From positions 37,688 to 101,687 of the forward strand of contig CAJUQK010000003.1 of assembly GCA_910588205.1 (NCBI GenBank): a stretch of DNA of 64,000 bases. The letters run 5' to 3'. Position numbers and translations under genes: made by a program. The notes below the pieces were generated by a model that searched no databases, was not told where the DNA came from, and was given only the letters and a program-made list of their open reading frames with translations. The stretch's first letter is position 1. Every line of letters starts with the position of its first letter. Of this stretch, positions 1 through 7,705 are shown piece by piece. This DNA comes from an uncultured Eggerthellaceae bacterium. Lineage in GTDB: Bacteria > Actinomycetota > Coriobacteriia > Coriobacteriales > Eggerthellaceae.

Positions 1-228
1 ATACACCTTCATGACAGTGTTGTAGTTCACGCCAAGCTCCACCGCCAGCTCGCGGACAGTGGGAAGACGCTCATCGGGCTCGAACTGCCCGGACAGGATG
101 AGATAGACGATCCTGTTCTTCAGCTGCAACCAAATGGGTATGCCGCTGGAATCGTCGATGGATATCTGGATGGTCTTGCCGGGTCCATCGCCCTTAGCAA
201 CCTTTTCTTCCTTGCTGTTCTTCTCCAA
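1..228 (-). CDS. GntR-family regulator, N-terminal part (runs off the left edge)
   Basis: The minus strand encodes 76 residues of a short GntR-type winged helix in the YtrA style. The family's opening is visible (PIWLQLKNRIVYLILSG), followed by LPTVRELAVELGVNYNTVMKVY, which is the recognition helix. The rest of the gene lies beyond position 1. I place the start at a TTG at 228 because a purine-rich GGGGAAGAG stretch precedes it at suitable distance; no ATG fits. It is divergent from the oxidoreductase operon at 531 and is a natural candidate to regulate it (inference). The fold is clear; the ligand is unknown. Confidence 0.8.
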   Translation of the reverse strand, partial: MEKNSKEEKVAKGDGPGKTIQISIDDSSGIPIWLQLKNRIVYLILSGQFEPDERLPTVRELAVELGVNYNTVMKVY

Positions 229-341
229 ATGGATTCTTCTCTTCCCCGCGTTACCTAGGGGTAGATGATAGCAATTCACCGGAGGTACGAGGCTCTGGCT
301 GATCGCATTCGTCGACAACGGCCCTTCCTCCAGTCAATTGG

Positions 342-370
342 TTGATTTATCTATTGATATATCTTACTAT
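342..370 (+). promoter_or_regulatory. Probable sigma-70 type promoter of the oxidoreductase operon
   Basis: TTGATT (342-347) and TACTAT (365-370) are separated by exactly 17 bp in an AT-rich patch of otherwise GC-rich DNA, about 160 bp upstream of the first operon gene. The 229-530 gap holds this promoter and a long leader; nothing else is recognisable there. Short AT palindromes around 354-362 could be a regulator site. Confidence 0.5.
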
Positions 371-530
371 GATTATAAGTCAATCGAGCTTCGGTGTGCA
401 TGGGCGGCTGTATACAAGATGGTAACGGGGAGGAGAAGATACAAGGGGAGAAACCGCGCCACGACATGAGCACAGTGGGCTCGATCCCGAACACAGACGA
501 GAGCTTGATGCCAAGAAAAGGGAGGGCCTC

Positions 531-1319
531 ATGACGAGATACGGAATGGCACTCGATCTCAAGCGATGCGTCGGATGTGGAGCATGCGTGGTCGCATGCC
601 AGCTTGAGAATAATCAGAAGGAAGGTGTCGCGTGGGTACAGCTCGACACCGTGGAATGGGGCGAGGACATCGGCGAATCCGGCCGCGCCTATGTGCCCCA
701 CGCATGCATGCACTGCCCCGATGCGCCCTGCGCCGAGGTCTGCCCCACGGGCGCCAGCGTGGTCATGGATGATGGTGTCGTGGTCATGGATTACGACGCG
801 TGCATCAACTGCGGATCATGCGTGCAAGCCTGCCCCTACGGCGCCCGCGTGGTGAACAAGACGCGCACCAACTATTTCAAGACAGACACGCAAGCCCCCT
901 ATGAGGCATACGGTGAGCAGCGTGTCAACGTGGTGGAGAAGTGTGATTTCTGCTACGACCGCACCCAGCAAGGACTGCCGACCGCCTGCGTATGGAATTG
1001 CCCGGGCAAAGCGCGCTTCTTCGGTGATCTGGAAGATCCCGAGAGCGAAGTGAGCCAGCGCATCGCCCAAGGCGATATGGTCCAGATCGACGAGACGTCA
1101 TTCTGGTTCGCACCTGTGAGCGGTATGCCTGATACCGGCTTGCCTACAGCAGCGAACCTGGCCCAGGGCGAGAGCGTTGCCCAGAACGACCCCGATGATG
1201 GCGTCAATCCCGTAGCCGCCACGGTGGGCGTAGCAGCTGTTGCTGCCGTTGCTGCTGGCATCGGCGTGGGCGTGAAGAAAGCGAAGAAGGAAGCCGTGGA
1301 GGTGGATGACGATGAGTAA
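531..1319 (+). CDS. DmsB/PhsB-type four-cluster ferredoxin subunit with C-terminal hydrophobic tail
   Basis: This is the electron-transfer subunit of a molybdopterin oxidoreductase (262 aa). Four cysteine groups for [4Fe-4S] clusters are visible: C13/16/19/23, C59/62/67/71, C91/94/97/101 and C138/141/153/157. A GGGAGG ribosome site precedes the ATG at 531. Unusually, residues of about 224-250 form an Ala/Val/Gly-rich hydrophobic helix followed by KKAKKE, which looks like a C-terminal membrane anchor not found in standard DmsB. It overlaps the catalytic-subunit gene by 8 nt, indicating translational coupling. It probably passes electrons between the NrfD partner and the catalytic subunit; the direction of flow cannot be told. 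Confidence 0.9.
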   Translation: MTRYGMALDLKRCVGCGACVVACQLENNQKEGVAWVQLDTVEWGEDIGESGRAYVPHACMHCPDAPCAEVCPTGASVVMDDGVVVMDYDACINCGSCVQACPYGARVVNKTRTNYFKTDTQAPYEAYGEQRVNVVEKCDFCYDRTQQGLPTACVWNCPGKARFFGDLEDPESEVSQRIAQGDMVQIDETSFWFAPVSGMPDTGLPTAANLAQGESVAQNDPDDGVNPVAATVGVAAVAAVAAGIGVGVKKAKKEAVEVDDDE

Positions 1320-3576
1320 TCAGAGTGCAGGCGCCTGCAATATCAGCCGCCGCTCATTCGTGCTGGGCGCCGCAGCCGCAGCCGTCACCATGAGCGTATC
1401 GGGCAATGCCGTGGAATTCGCCTTCGCTGAGGGCGAAGTGGACACCAGCAAGCCCATTGAGAAGCGCCACACATTCTGCGACATGTGCAACCAGGTGCCG
1501 TTCTGTGGCCTGACCGCCTATGTGCAAGATGAGCACGTGGTTCGCATCGAATCCCGTCAGCCCTTCGCCACTGGACCGCTCTGCGCCAAGGGTCTGGCCT
1601 CCATCCAGGAGCTCTATGACCCGGAGCGCCTCCTCTATCCCATGCGCCGCACGAATGAAAAGGGAGTAGCGGCTGATTGGGAGCAGATCTCCTGGGATGA
1701 TGCATATCAGGAGATAGCCGCTCAGCTCAATCGCGTGAAGGCTGAAGCGGGTGCCGAGAAGGTCATGTTCTACTGCGGCGACCCGAAGGAGCCGCGCGGA
1801 CCCATCTGCCGCGTCGCATCGCTATTCGGAACACCAACCCTCGGCTTCGAGAGCTCGCTGTGCGCCACCGCCACGCAGATGTGCATGCGCCTGGTGTACG
1901 GCAACAACCGCCAGGACTTCGGCGTAGATCCGAGCGATGCGACGAACTGCTGCATCATCTGGTCGCTCAACGCCGCCTGGTCGCAGCCCAACCGCCACCT
2001 GAACTTCATGAAGCATAAGGAGCGCGGCTGCAAGTTCATCATCGTCGACCCGCGCATCACGCCTACGGTGACATCCCTTGCCGACATCCATCTGCAGCCC
2101 CGCCCAGGCACTGACGGAGCACTGGCCTTAGGCTTCATCAACCTGCTGATCCAAGAGGACCTCTACGATCATGACTTCGTGGAGAACTGGACCCATGGCT
2201 TCGACGAGCTGAAGGAGCTGGCTGCCGAATACACGCCCGAGAAGGTCGAGGAGATCACCTGGGTCCCGGCAGAGACGCTGCGCGCCGCCGTGGAGATGGC
2301 AACCCAGAACACGCCCACGACGCTGCAATCAAGCTCTGCGGGCATCACCCATACCACGAACGCAGGCCATGCGCAGCGCGCCGTCTTCATGATCCCCGCC
2401 CTGCTGGGACAGGTAGACGTGAAGGGCGGCATGTGGTTCGGCATGCCCGCGCTACCCATTGCTGGTGGCGCAACGGGTCGCGGCACCACCACCCAATTCC
2501 GCATGGATAAGGTGATGACCAGCGACGAGTTCAAGAGCCGCCGCCCGGACAAGGAGGACTTCCCGGCATGGTGGACCATGAACCCGCACTTCCAGACAGC
2601 GAAGCTGCCTGAATATGTGGCAGACGGCAAGATCAAAGCAGCTGTGCTCGTAGGCACCAACGCCATGATCTGGCCACACACGAGCGAGTACCAAGAAGCC
2701 ATCAAGAACCTGGACTTCTCTGTGGCCGTTGATTACTACTACCGGCCCTGGACCCACGATTACGTGGATATGATCCTGCCTGCAGCAACGTGCTACGAGC
2801 GCATGGCTCCCTTCGCAACATTCGGTCGCACCGTGTACTTCCGCGACCCGGTCATCCAGCCCTTGGGCGAAGCCCGCGAGGATTGGCAGATCATGCTCGA
2901 GCTGGGTTGCGCGCTCGGCTTCGAAGAGGAATGCTTCGGCGGCAGCGTCGAAGACGCCATCCAGAGCGTGCTCGAATCGGGCAACGTGGGCATCACCATC
3001 GATGACCTGCGCGCTGGCAAGGAAGAGGGTGTCACTATCCCCGGTGATAAGAACGTGGAGAAGAAATACGAGATCGGCAAGTTCTCCGGCACAGGCGAGC
3101 CCGGCTTCGCTACACCGTCCGGCAAGGTCGAATTCGTCTCCGAGGTGCTGAAGAAGTGCGGGCTCGAGGGACGCCCTGTCTACGAAGAGCCGGTGCATTC
3201 ACCGGTCACGGCCGAGGGTGAGGACAAGAACTACACGCTCGTGCTCAATTCGGGCGGTCGTCTCCCCTACTACACCCATTCCAAGCTGCGCGATATCCCC
3301 TGGCTGAACCAGTTCATGCCCGAACCGGTCGTGCGCCTGCATCCGAAGGATGCCAAGGAGCGCAACATCAAGACGGGTGACGATGTGCGCCTGTTCAACC
3401 ATCTGGGAGAGATCAACGTGAAGGCAGAGGTCTCCAACATCGTGCTGCCAGGCGTGGTGGACATCTTCCATGGATGGCATCAGGCGAACATCAATGAGCT
3501 CATCCCCCGCGATTTCGATCCTGTGACCGGCTATCCGCCGTTCCGCGCGGCACTCTGTGAAGTGGAACTCGTGTAA
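1312..3576 (+). CDS. Tat-exported molybdopterin oxidoreductase, catalytic subunit
   Basis: Catalytic subunit of the DMSO-reductase superfamily (about 754 aa). The Tat signal is SRRSFVLG near residue 11, followed by an Ala-rich stretch. The N-terminal [4Fe-4S] motif is CDMCNQVPFCG with a later GPLCAKG. A cysteine in the segment FESSLCATA lies where the family's molybdenum ligand is expected, which points toward the Psr/Phs/Nap-like branch rather than the serine-ligated DMSO reductases (inference). I chose ATG 1312 rather than 1306 because GGAGGTGG ends at good distance only for 1312. The substrate cannot be read from the sequence; polysulfide, thiosulfate or an organic acceptor are possible. 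Confidence 0.9.
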   Translation: MSNQSAGACNISRRSFVLGAAAAAVTMSVSGNAVEFAFAEGEVDTSKPIEKRHTFCDMCNQVPFCGLTAYVQDEHVVRIESRQPFATGPLCAKGLASIQELYDPERLLYPMRRTNEKGVAADWEQISWDDAYQEIAAQLNRVKAEAGAEKVMFYCGDPKEPRGPICRVASLFGTPTLGFESSLCATATQMCMRLVYGNNRQDFGVDPSDATNCCIIWSLNAAWSQPNRHLNFMKHKERGCKFIIVDPRITPTVTSLADIHLQPRPGTDGALALGFINLLIQEDLYDHDFVENWTHGFDELKELAAEYTPEKVEEITWVPAETLRAAVEMATQNTPTTLQSSSAGITHTTNAGHAQRAVFMIPALLGQVDVKGGMWFGMPALPIAGGATGRGTTTQFRMDKVMTSDEFKSRRPDKEDFPAWWTMNPHFQTAKLPEYVADGKIKAAVLVGTNAMIWPHTSEYQEAIKNLDFSVAVDYYYRPWTHDYVDMILPAATCYERMAPFATFGRTVYFRDPVIQPLGEAREDWQIMLELGCALGFEEECFGGSVEDAIQSVLESGNVGITIDDLRAGKEEGVTIPGDKNVEKKYEIGKFSGTGEPGFATPSGKVEFVSEVLKKCGLEGRPVYEEPVHSPVTAEGEDKNYTLVLNSGGRLPYYTHSKLRDIPWLNQFMPEPVVRLHPKDAKERNIKTGDDVRLFNHLGEINVKAEVSNIVLPGVVDIFHGWHQANINELIPRDFDPVTGYPPFRAALCEVELV

Positions 3577-3582
3577 GCAGAC

Positions 3583-3634
3583 GTCTCTGTGTCCGCCAGG
3601 CTCGCCCGAAGGCACCCTGGCGGACGTGACAGAC
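3583..3634 (+). promoter_or_regulatory. Intercistronic stem-loop
   Basis: GTCCGCCAGG (3591-3600) pairs perfectly with CCTGGCGGAC (3616-3625), and outer GTCT/AGAC extends the stem. No T-run follows. It lies in the 86-nt gap between the catalytic-subunit gene and the next gene, so it may stabilise the upstream message or lower expression of the downstream genes. Confidence 0.6.
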
Positions 3635-3662
3635 CCGATCGAATGAAAGGGGGTGCACCTCG

Positions 3663-4355
3663 ATGGAGCTGATCATCTCTCTGGTGATCACATTCGCCCT
3701 GGTGCTTCTTCTCAGGAAACCCATCCGGAACTATCCGGTCGTATTCTATGTTCTGTTGGTGGCCATTGACATCCTGTTCCTCTCTGGCGTGCTGTTCGGC
3801 GTATCGAGAGAGGTTGCGGTGATAGGGTACCCCTATGTGGTGCGCTGTCTGGTAGGTATCAGCCTATTCGCCATCGTGATGTACATCGGTGCGCTTGGAG
3901 ACGATAACCGCATCCGCCGTATGCTCATGCCCATCCGTGGTGAGCTGTCGGTGATGGCCTGCATCCTCACCTTCGGACACGTAGCCAATTACCTGCGCGC
4001 ATTCATCCAGGATATCTTGGGAGGCTTCTTCGGCATGCCCATTGCCATGGTCCTCTCACTGGTGGTGTCAGCGGTACTCATCGTATTGCTAATCCCCCTC
4101 GCCATCGCTTCCCTCAACTCCGTGAAAGGGAAAATGGCAGTGGCATCTTGGAAGAAGCTGCAGAAGCTATCCTACGCATTCTATGGGCTCACCTACGTGC
4201 ATATCGTGCTGATGCTGGTGCCGACCATATCATCCACAGGCCAGCGCGCTGCATTGAGCCTGGTCATATACACCGCTCTTTTCGGCGTATATGCCGTGAT
4301 GCGCGTGGCCAAGAGCATGCGCGGCAAGCGCGTAGAGAGCGAGGTAGCCGCCTGA
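3663..4355 (+). CDS. Ferric-reductase-like (MsrQ/YedZ-type) haem b membrane protein
   Basis: 230 aa, almost entirely hydrophobic, with six to seven predicted membrane helices. Histidines in LTFGHVANYLRAF (about residue 107) and YGLTYVHIVLML (about 180) sit inside helices and match the haem-ligand pattern of the ferric reductase-like transmembrane family. The neighbouring LQKLSYAFYGLTYVH resembles the MsrQ signature. A GGGGGTG ribosome site precedes ATG 3663. In context it may pass quinol electrons through haem to the exported subunits. Having both this protein and an NrfD anchor in one operon is unusual. The haem role is inferred from family similarity. Confidence 0.7.
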   Translation: MELIISLVITFALVLLLRKPIRNYPVVFYVLLVAIDILFLSGVLFGVSREVAVIGYPYVVRCLVGISLFAIVMYIGALGDDNRIRRMLMPIRGELSVMACILTFGHVANYLRAFIQDILGGFFGMPIAMVLSLVVSAVLIVLLIPLAIASLNSVKGKMAVASWKKLQKLSYAFYGLTYVHIVLMLVPTISSTGQRAALSLVIYTALFGVYAVMRVAKSMRGKRVESEVAA

Positions 4356-4386
4356 TGCAGACGATACCGGAAGAAGGGATCGAACT

Positions 4387-5025
4387 ATGAATGAGATGTG
4401 CATCTCGCGACGCGATGCGGTGAAGGCCGCATCCATCGCCGCGATCATGCTGGCCGCAGGAGGAACCGTAGCGGCGCTGCCAGGAAAAGGACAGGCAGCA
4501 GAGGCCGCCAGCGGCACAGCAAAGCAATACGGGTTCCTCATGGATACCGCGAATTGCGTCAATTGCGGCAACTGCGCCACTGCCTGCCGCAATTACAACG
4601 ATATCCCCGAAGGTGCAGCGGGCCGCCGCAAGGTGGTGGCCTACGAGCCGAAGAAGGGCGAGCGCGCCTACGTATCCACCTCATGCATGCACTGCGAGAA
4701 CCCCTCCTGCGCGGCGGTCTGCCCGGCAGGCGCCATCTCAAAGGGTGATGGCGGCGTGGTCACAGTGGACAAGAATAAATGCATCGGATGCAAGTATTGT
4801 CATCAGGCATGCCCTTATGGCGTGCCCCGCTATGACGAAGAGGGCATGGATAAGTGCGATTGCTGCCTGGGGTCAGGGGTGAAGCTGGGCGACGTACCGC
4901 ACTGCGTCGACGCCTGCCACTACGATGCCCTGCATTATGGGCCGGTAGATGAGCTCATGGCAGCCTATGGTGATCGTGCGAAGCACATCGCCGGACCCAC
5001 CCAGCCCTCAGCGTGGCTGGCATAG
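4387..5025 (+). CDS. Tat-exported four-cluster ferredoxin subunit
   Basis: 212 aa. The N-terminus carries a Tat-type signal (ISRRDAVKAAS then a hydrophobic Ala-rich stretch), unlike the first ferredoxin at 531. Cysteine groups CVNCGNCATAC, CMHCENPSCAAVC, CIGCKYCHQAC and CDCCLGSG...HCVDAC give sites for four [4Fe-4S] clusters. A second, separately exported ferredoxin in one operon suggests an extra electron-transfer step outside the membrane, probably docking on the NrfD protein that starts 16 bp after its stop. The product class is clear; the partner is inferred. Confidence 0.88.
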   Translation: MNEMCISRRDAVKAASIAAIMLAAGGTVAALPGKGQAAEAASGTAKQYGFLMDTANCVNCGNCATACRNYNDIPEGAAGRRKVVAYEPKKGERAYVSTSCMHCENPSCAAVCPAGAISKGDGGVVTVDKNKCIGCKYCHQACPYGVPRYDEEGMDKCDCCLGSGVKLGDVPHCVDACHYDALHYGPVDELMAAYGDRAKHIAGPTQPSAWLA

Positions 5026-5040
5026 GAAAGGCAGGTTAGC

Positions 5041-6003
5041 ATGATCGAATTCCAAACAGTCTGGGGCTGGCAGCCTGCCCTCTACCTCTTCCTGGGCGGC
5101 ATGGGTGCTGGGGCGCTCGTGTTCGCCGGCATCCTGACACTGATCGACCGCAAGAGCAACAACACCACCATCTGCATTGCGCAGTGGTCCGCTGCGGCAT
5201 GCATGGCGGTTGGCCTCTTGCTCCTGCTCTCTGAACTCACGAACCCCATGCGCGGTGTCATAGCATGGGAGAGCTTTGTGAATCCCGCATCTTGGATGAC
5301 GTGGGGTGCTTGGGGTGTTCTGGCGGCCATCGTGATCGCGGTGATCGCAGCGCTCTGCACCATGCGCACCACCGCAGCTGGCATCGCAGCGCTGTTCAAG
5401 GGCTTCAAGAAAGCGCGGCCGACCGTCTGCAAGGCCCTTGCCGTCATCGGCATCATCCTCGGTCTGTTCGTTGCAGTCTATACCGGCATCCTGTTGATGT
5501 CGGCACCGGGCATCCCGTTCTGGAATACGCCGCTCTTGCCTCTGCTCTTCACCATTTCCGGTCTCGATACCGGTGCTGCACTGGTCGAGATCATCGCGCT
5601 GGTGGTAAGGAAGCGCGAGCGCATGACAGAGCGCTGCTCTGAGCTGCTCGAGAAGGCCATCATCGTCATGGTCGTGCTCGAGGCTGTCGTGCTTGCAGCA
5701 TTCCTGCTGACCGCAGGCGGCGAGGGCGCTGCTGGCGAAGCTGCCGCCGCATCGGTCGCTGCGATCACCGCAGGCTCCTTAGCCCCATGGTTCTGGTGCC
5801 TCGTGATGCTCTGCGGTCTAGCGGCACCGCTCGCTGCGAGCCTGCTCGCTTTGAAGGCGAAGAAGGGAAGCGATACAGGCATCATCGTGCTCTCAGGCGC
5901 CTTGGGCGCGCTCATCGGCGGCTGCGCCCTGCGCTTCTTGGTGGTCATGGCAGGTGCCCATGCTGACCTCGTCGCCGAGACGGTCATGAGCATCCTCCTC
6001 TAA
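5041..6003 (+). CDS. NrfD/PsrC-family membrane anchor
   Basis: 320 aa with about eight or nine hydrophobic helices. The N-terminus WGWQPALYLFLGGMGAGALVF is the typical first helix of NrfD/PsrC quinone-interacting subunits. It starts 16 bp after the Tat-ferredoxin stop and is the last gene of the operon; a hairpin follows. It would exchange electrons between menaquinone and the ferredoxin subunits. Family assignment is firm; partner choice within the operon is inferred. Confidence 0.88.
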   Translation: MIEFQTVWGWQPALYLFLGGMGAGALVFAGILTLIDRKSNNTTICIAQWSAAACMAVGLLLLLSELTNPMRGVIAWESFVNPASWMTWGAWGVLAAIVIAVIAALCTMRTTAAGIAALFKGFKKARPTVCKALAVIGIILGLFVAVYTGILLMSAPGIPFWNTPLLPLLFTISGLDTGAALVEIIALVVRKRERMTERCSELLEKAIIVMVVLEAVVLAAFLLTAGGEGAAGEAAAASVAAITAGSLAPWFWCLVMLCGLAAPLAASLLALKAKKGSDTGIIVLSGALGALIGGCALRFLVVMAGAHADLVAETVMSILL

Positions 6004-6065
6004 GGCGGACCTTCTCTCCATCCGCCTTACCCCCTGAAGGCCGACGAGCTTGCTCGTCGGCCTTC
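6001..6065 (+). terminator. Operon-end hairpins
   Basis: Two stem-loops directly follow the stop: TAAGGCGGA/TCCGCCTTA (6001-6029) and a perfect 14-bp stem GAAGGCCGACGAGC (6036-6049) with its complement (6052-6065). No T-tract follows, so termination may need Rho. The rest of 6066-6242 shows nothing recognisable. Confidence 0.55.
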
Positions 6066-6242
6066 GCATATCCATCCACGAAGATGGGACGCTACCTTGA
6101 GACGGCCTGAACCGATGGGCCGAACACGTTCGACCCCTCCGAAAGAACCGAGGCATCGCTCTTGTAGCCCGATGCGACTAGCTCCAAGGCCTAGGGAATG
6201 ATCCTTTCGAACACCCTTTTCTGCCCATAGCCCCATGCACAT

Positions 6243-7340
6243 TCATCGCAAGGCCTTCCGATACCTTTGCAGGCGACTGTTAGGCTTATCAGGAATGGTC
6301 AGCTCGACCAATCCAGCATCTATAGCAGGATGGAGATAGCTATACAAAAATGTAGGACGATGCTTCAGCCCTAGCTTCCCCATCAGCTCGACCGCCGAAA
6401 GCTCCTCTTCCCCCAGCGCGAGCAAGAGCCTCGTGACTTGTTCGGTGACTTGTTCGGTGACTTGTTCGGTATACCCGATTGTTAGCCTATCATCTTGTTC
6501 CTCGACCCAGTCCAGATGCATGAATCGATTCTTCAGTGCATTGTCTTCTCCAAGCAGGAGATTCCTGAAGAATGATTCCAAGAAATGCGGATCGGCGGCA
6601 ACGCCTTCGCTCAAGTTGTTGTAGTTCGCTCGCACAAGCGCGTTACGAAAATACCAAGAGTTCTCTGCGAAAGGCTGATTGTTGACACGATAGCCGAGCG
6701 AATTCAGGTACTTGATCATGAATACCGCGGTAGAACGCGTATTGCCTTCCGGAAACGGATGGATCTGCCATATACCCGAAGTGAATCTGGCGATATGAGT
6801 AGCTACGTCCTCCAGCGAGAGGCTCTTATACGAGAAGCTCTTTTCGATGTCGAAATCGTAATCTACGGTCTCTTTTATCGTATCCCATGCGGCATACCTG
6901 ACGGTATCGCCTTTCAGGACCCATTCGTTCTTTGAGATGTTGTGGTCACGATACGCTCCAGCACTCTTTATCAGCCCTTTGAAGAGCTGACCATGGATCG
7001 ACTTCCACGTTGCAGGAGAGAAGCTGAAGGTACGTTCGCTCAAGATCCTAGCGATGCGCGAAGACACGACATCGGCCTCTTCTGCCTCAAGCTCGGATTC
7101 AGTTCGCCTATCCCTCTCTCGGTAATAGCCCTCGATGCGTTGGGTAGCTTCGTCGATGGTGATATCGCCCTTGATATGCTCTTGAGCGGTCTCGATCAGA
7201 TAGTGAGATGGCTTGAGGCCATCAACCGCCTGAAGACCGATAGCAGTTTGCCATGCATCAATACGAGCAGCCTTATCAGGCTCACCTTCGCGAATGTACT
7301 CTTCGAGCTCGAAACCCCAAGGCTTCAACTTGTCATCCAT
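6243..7340 (-). CDS. Fic-domain protein with built-in inhibitory helix and C-terminal winged helix
   Basis: 365 aa. The Fic motif HPFPEGNTRSTAVF is at 194-207, with Thr in place of the usual second Gly of GNGR. The N-terminus resembles the VbhA-type antitoxin helix and contains TQRIEG (66-71), which fits the inhibitory pattern [S/T]xxxE[G/N]. It is therefore likely a self-inhibited AMP-transferase (class II). Near residue 288 three 4-residue EQVT repeats precede a winged-helix-like end (about 305-365). They come from three exact 12-bp units at 6434-6469. It lies outside the ICE, beside the left att site. Its target is unknown. Confidence 0.85.
   Translation of the reverse strand: MDDKLKPWGFELEEYIREGEPDKAARIDAWQTAIGLQAVDGLKPSHYLIETAQEHIKGDITIDEATQRIEGYYRERDRRTESELEAEEADVVSSRIARILSERTFSFSPATWKSIHGQLFKGLIKSAGAYRDHNISKNEWVLKGDTVRYAAWDTIKETVDYDFDIEKSFSYKSLSLEDVATHIARFTSGIWQIHPFPEGNTRSTAVFMIKYLNSLGYRVNNQPFAENSWYFRNALVRANYNNLSEGVAADPHFLESFFRNLLLGEDNALKNRFMHLDWVEEQDDRLTIGYTEQVTEQVTEQVTRLLLALGEEELSAVELMGKLGLKHRPTFLYSYLHPAIDAGLVELTIPDKPNSRLQRYRKALR
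6434..6469 (-). repeat. Three tandem 12-bp repeats inside the fic gene
   Basis: The unit TGACTTGTTCGG occurs three times in a row. On the coding strand it gives repeated EQVT residues in the linker before the C-terminal winged helix. The length is a multiple of three, so copy-number changes alter linker length without a frameshift. Confidence 0.9.
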
Positions 7341-7404
7341 GCACGCTCGCCTTCAGCATATTCGCCTCAGATCCGCTGATGCCTTGCAGCTGCAACTGAC
7401 GGAT

Positions 7405-7435
7405 GAAACGAAACGAGCCGGTGGGAACCGGCTCG
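7405..7435 (-). terminator. Original terminator of the initiator tRNA gene (now separated from it)
   Basis: CGAGCCGGT (7414-7422) and ACCGGCTCG (7427-7435) form a 9-bp stem with a 4-base loop. On the minus strand the stem is followed by TTTCGTTTC. It lies 8 bp beyond the tRNA 3' end remnant at 7444, where the uninterrupted tRNA gene would have needed its terminator. ICE insertion has moved it 56 kb from the functional tRNA. Confidence 0.7.
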
Positions 7436-7442
7436 TGAACAT

Positions 7443-7489
7443 TTGGTCGCGGGGGCAGGATTTGAACCTACGACCTCCGGGTTATGAGC
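7443..7489 (-). repeat. attL: 47-bp tRNA 3'-end duplicate
   Basis: Identical to 63946-63992. It reads on the minus strand as the anticodon arm, T arm and acceptor 3' end including CCA of the tRNA. Past 7489 the sequence departs from the tRNA, so this copy is a remnant and not a gene. Confidence 0.93.
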
Positions 7490-7617
7490 GAATCAAACCC
7501 ATTTGTCAGGCTTAATCTGGCTTCCCGCACTTACAGTAATCATGCTTCTGAGCTCGTATTTATTGTATCAGACTTTGTCACGCATTTTCATGTTCTCCAA
7601 CTTTTTTGACGCGATTT

Positions 7618-7660
7618 GGTGGTCATTTGGTGGTCACTAAGGTGGTCATTTGGTGGTCAC
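7618..7660 (+). repeat. Left arm-type site array (four GGTGGTCA boxes)
   Basis: GGTGGTCA occurs at 7618, 7629, 7641 and 7652, all in the same orientation, with spacings of 11, 12 and 11 bp. The same four-box array with the same spacing is at the right end (63813-63855). They are probably binding sites for the integrase arm-binding domain or for a cofactor. Confidence 0.8.
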
Positions 7661-7705
7661 GATTTCTCCACCGTGCATGGTTGAAAACGTTGGAAAGGAA
7701 TCATC

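Noticed and set aside
7443-7489. A second functional tRNA-Met gene at the left end
   Set aside because: Only the 3' part matches; the sequence beyond 7489 cannot form the anticodon 5' strand, D arm or acceptor 5' strand.
7615-7660. GGTGGTCA repeats as a CRISPR array
   Set aside because: The units are 8-11 bp with no variable spacers of CRISPR size; the paired array at the other ICE end identifies them as end-specific sites.
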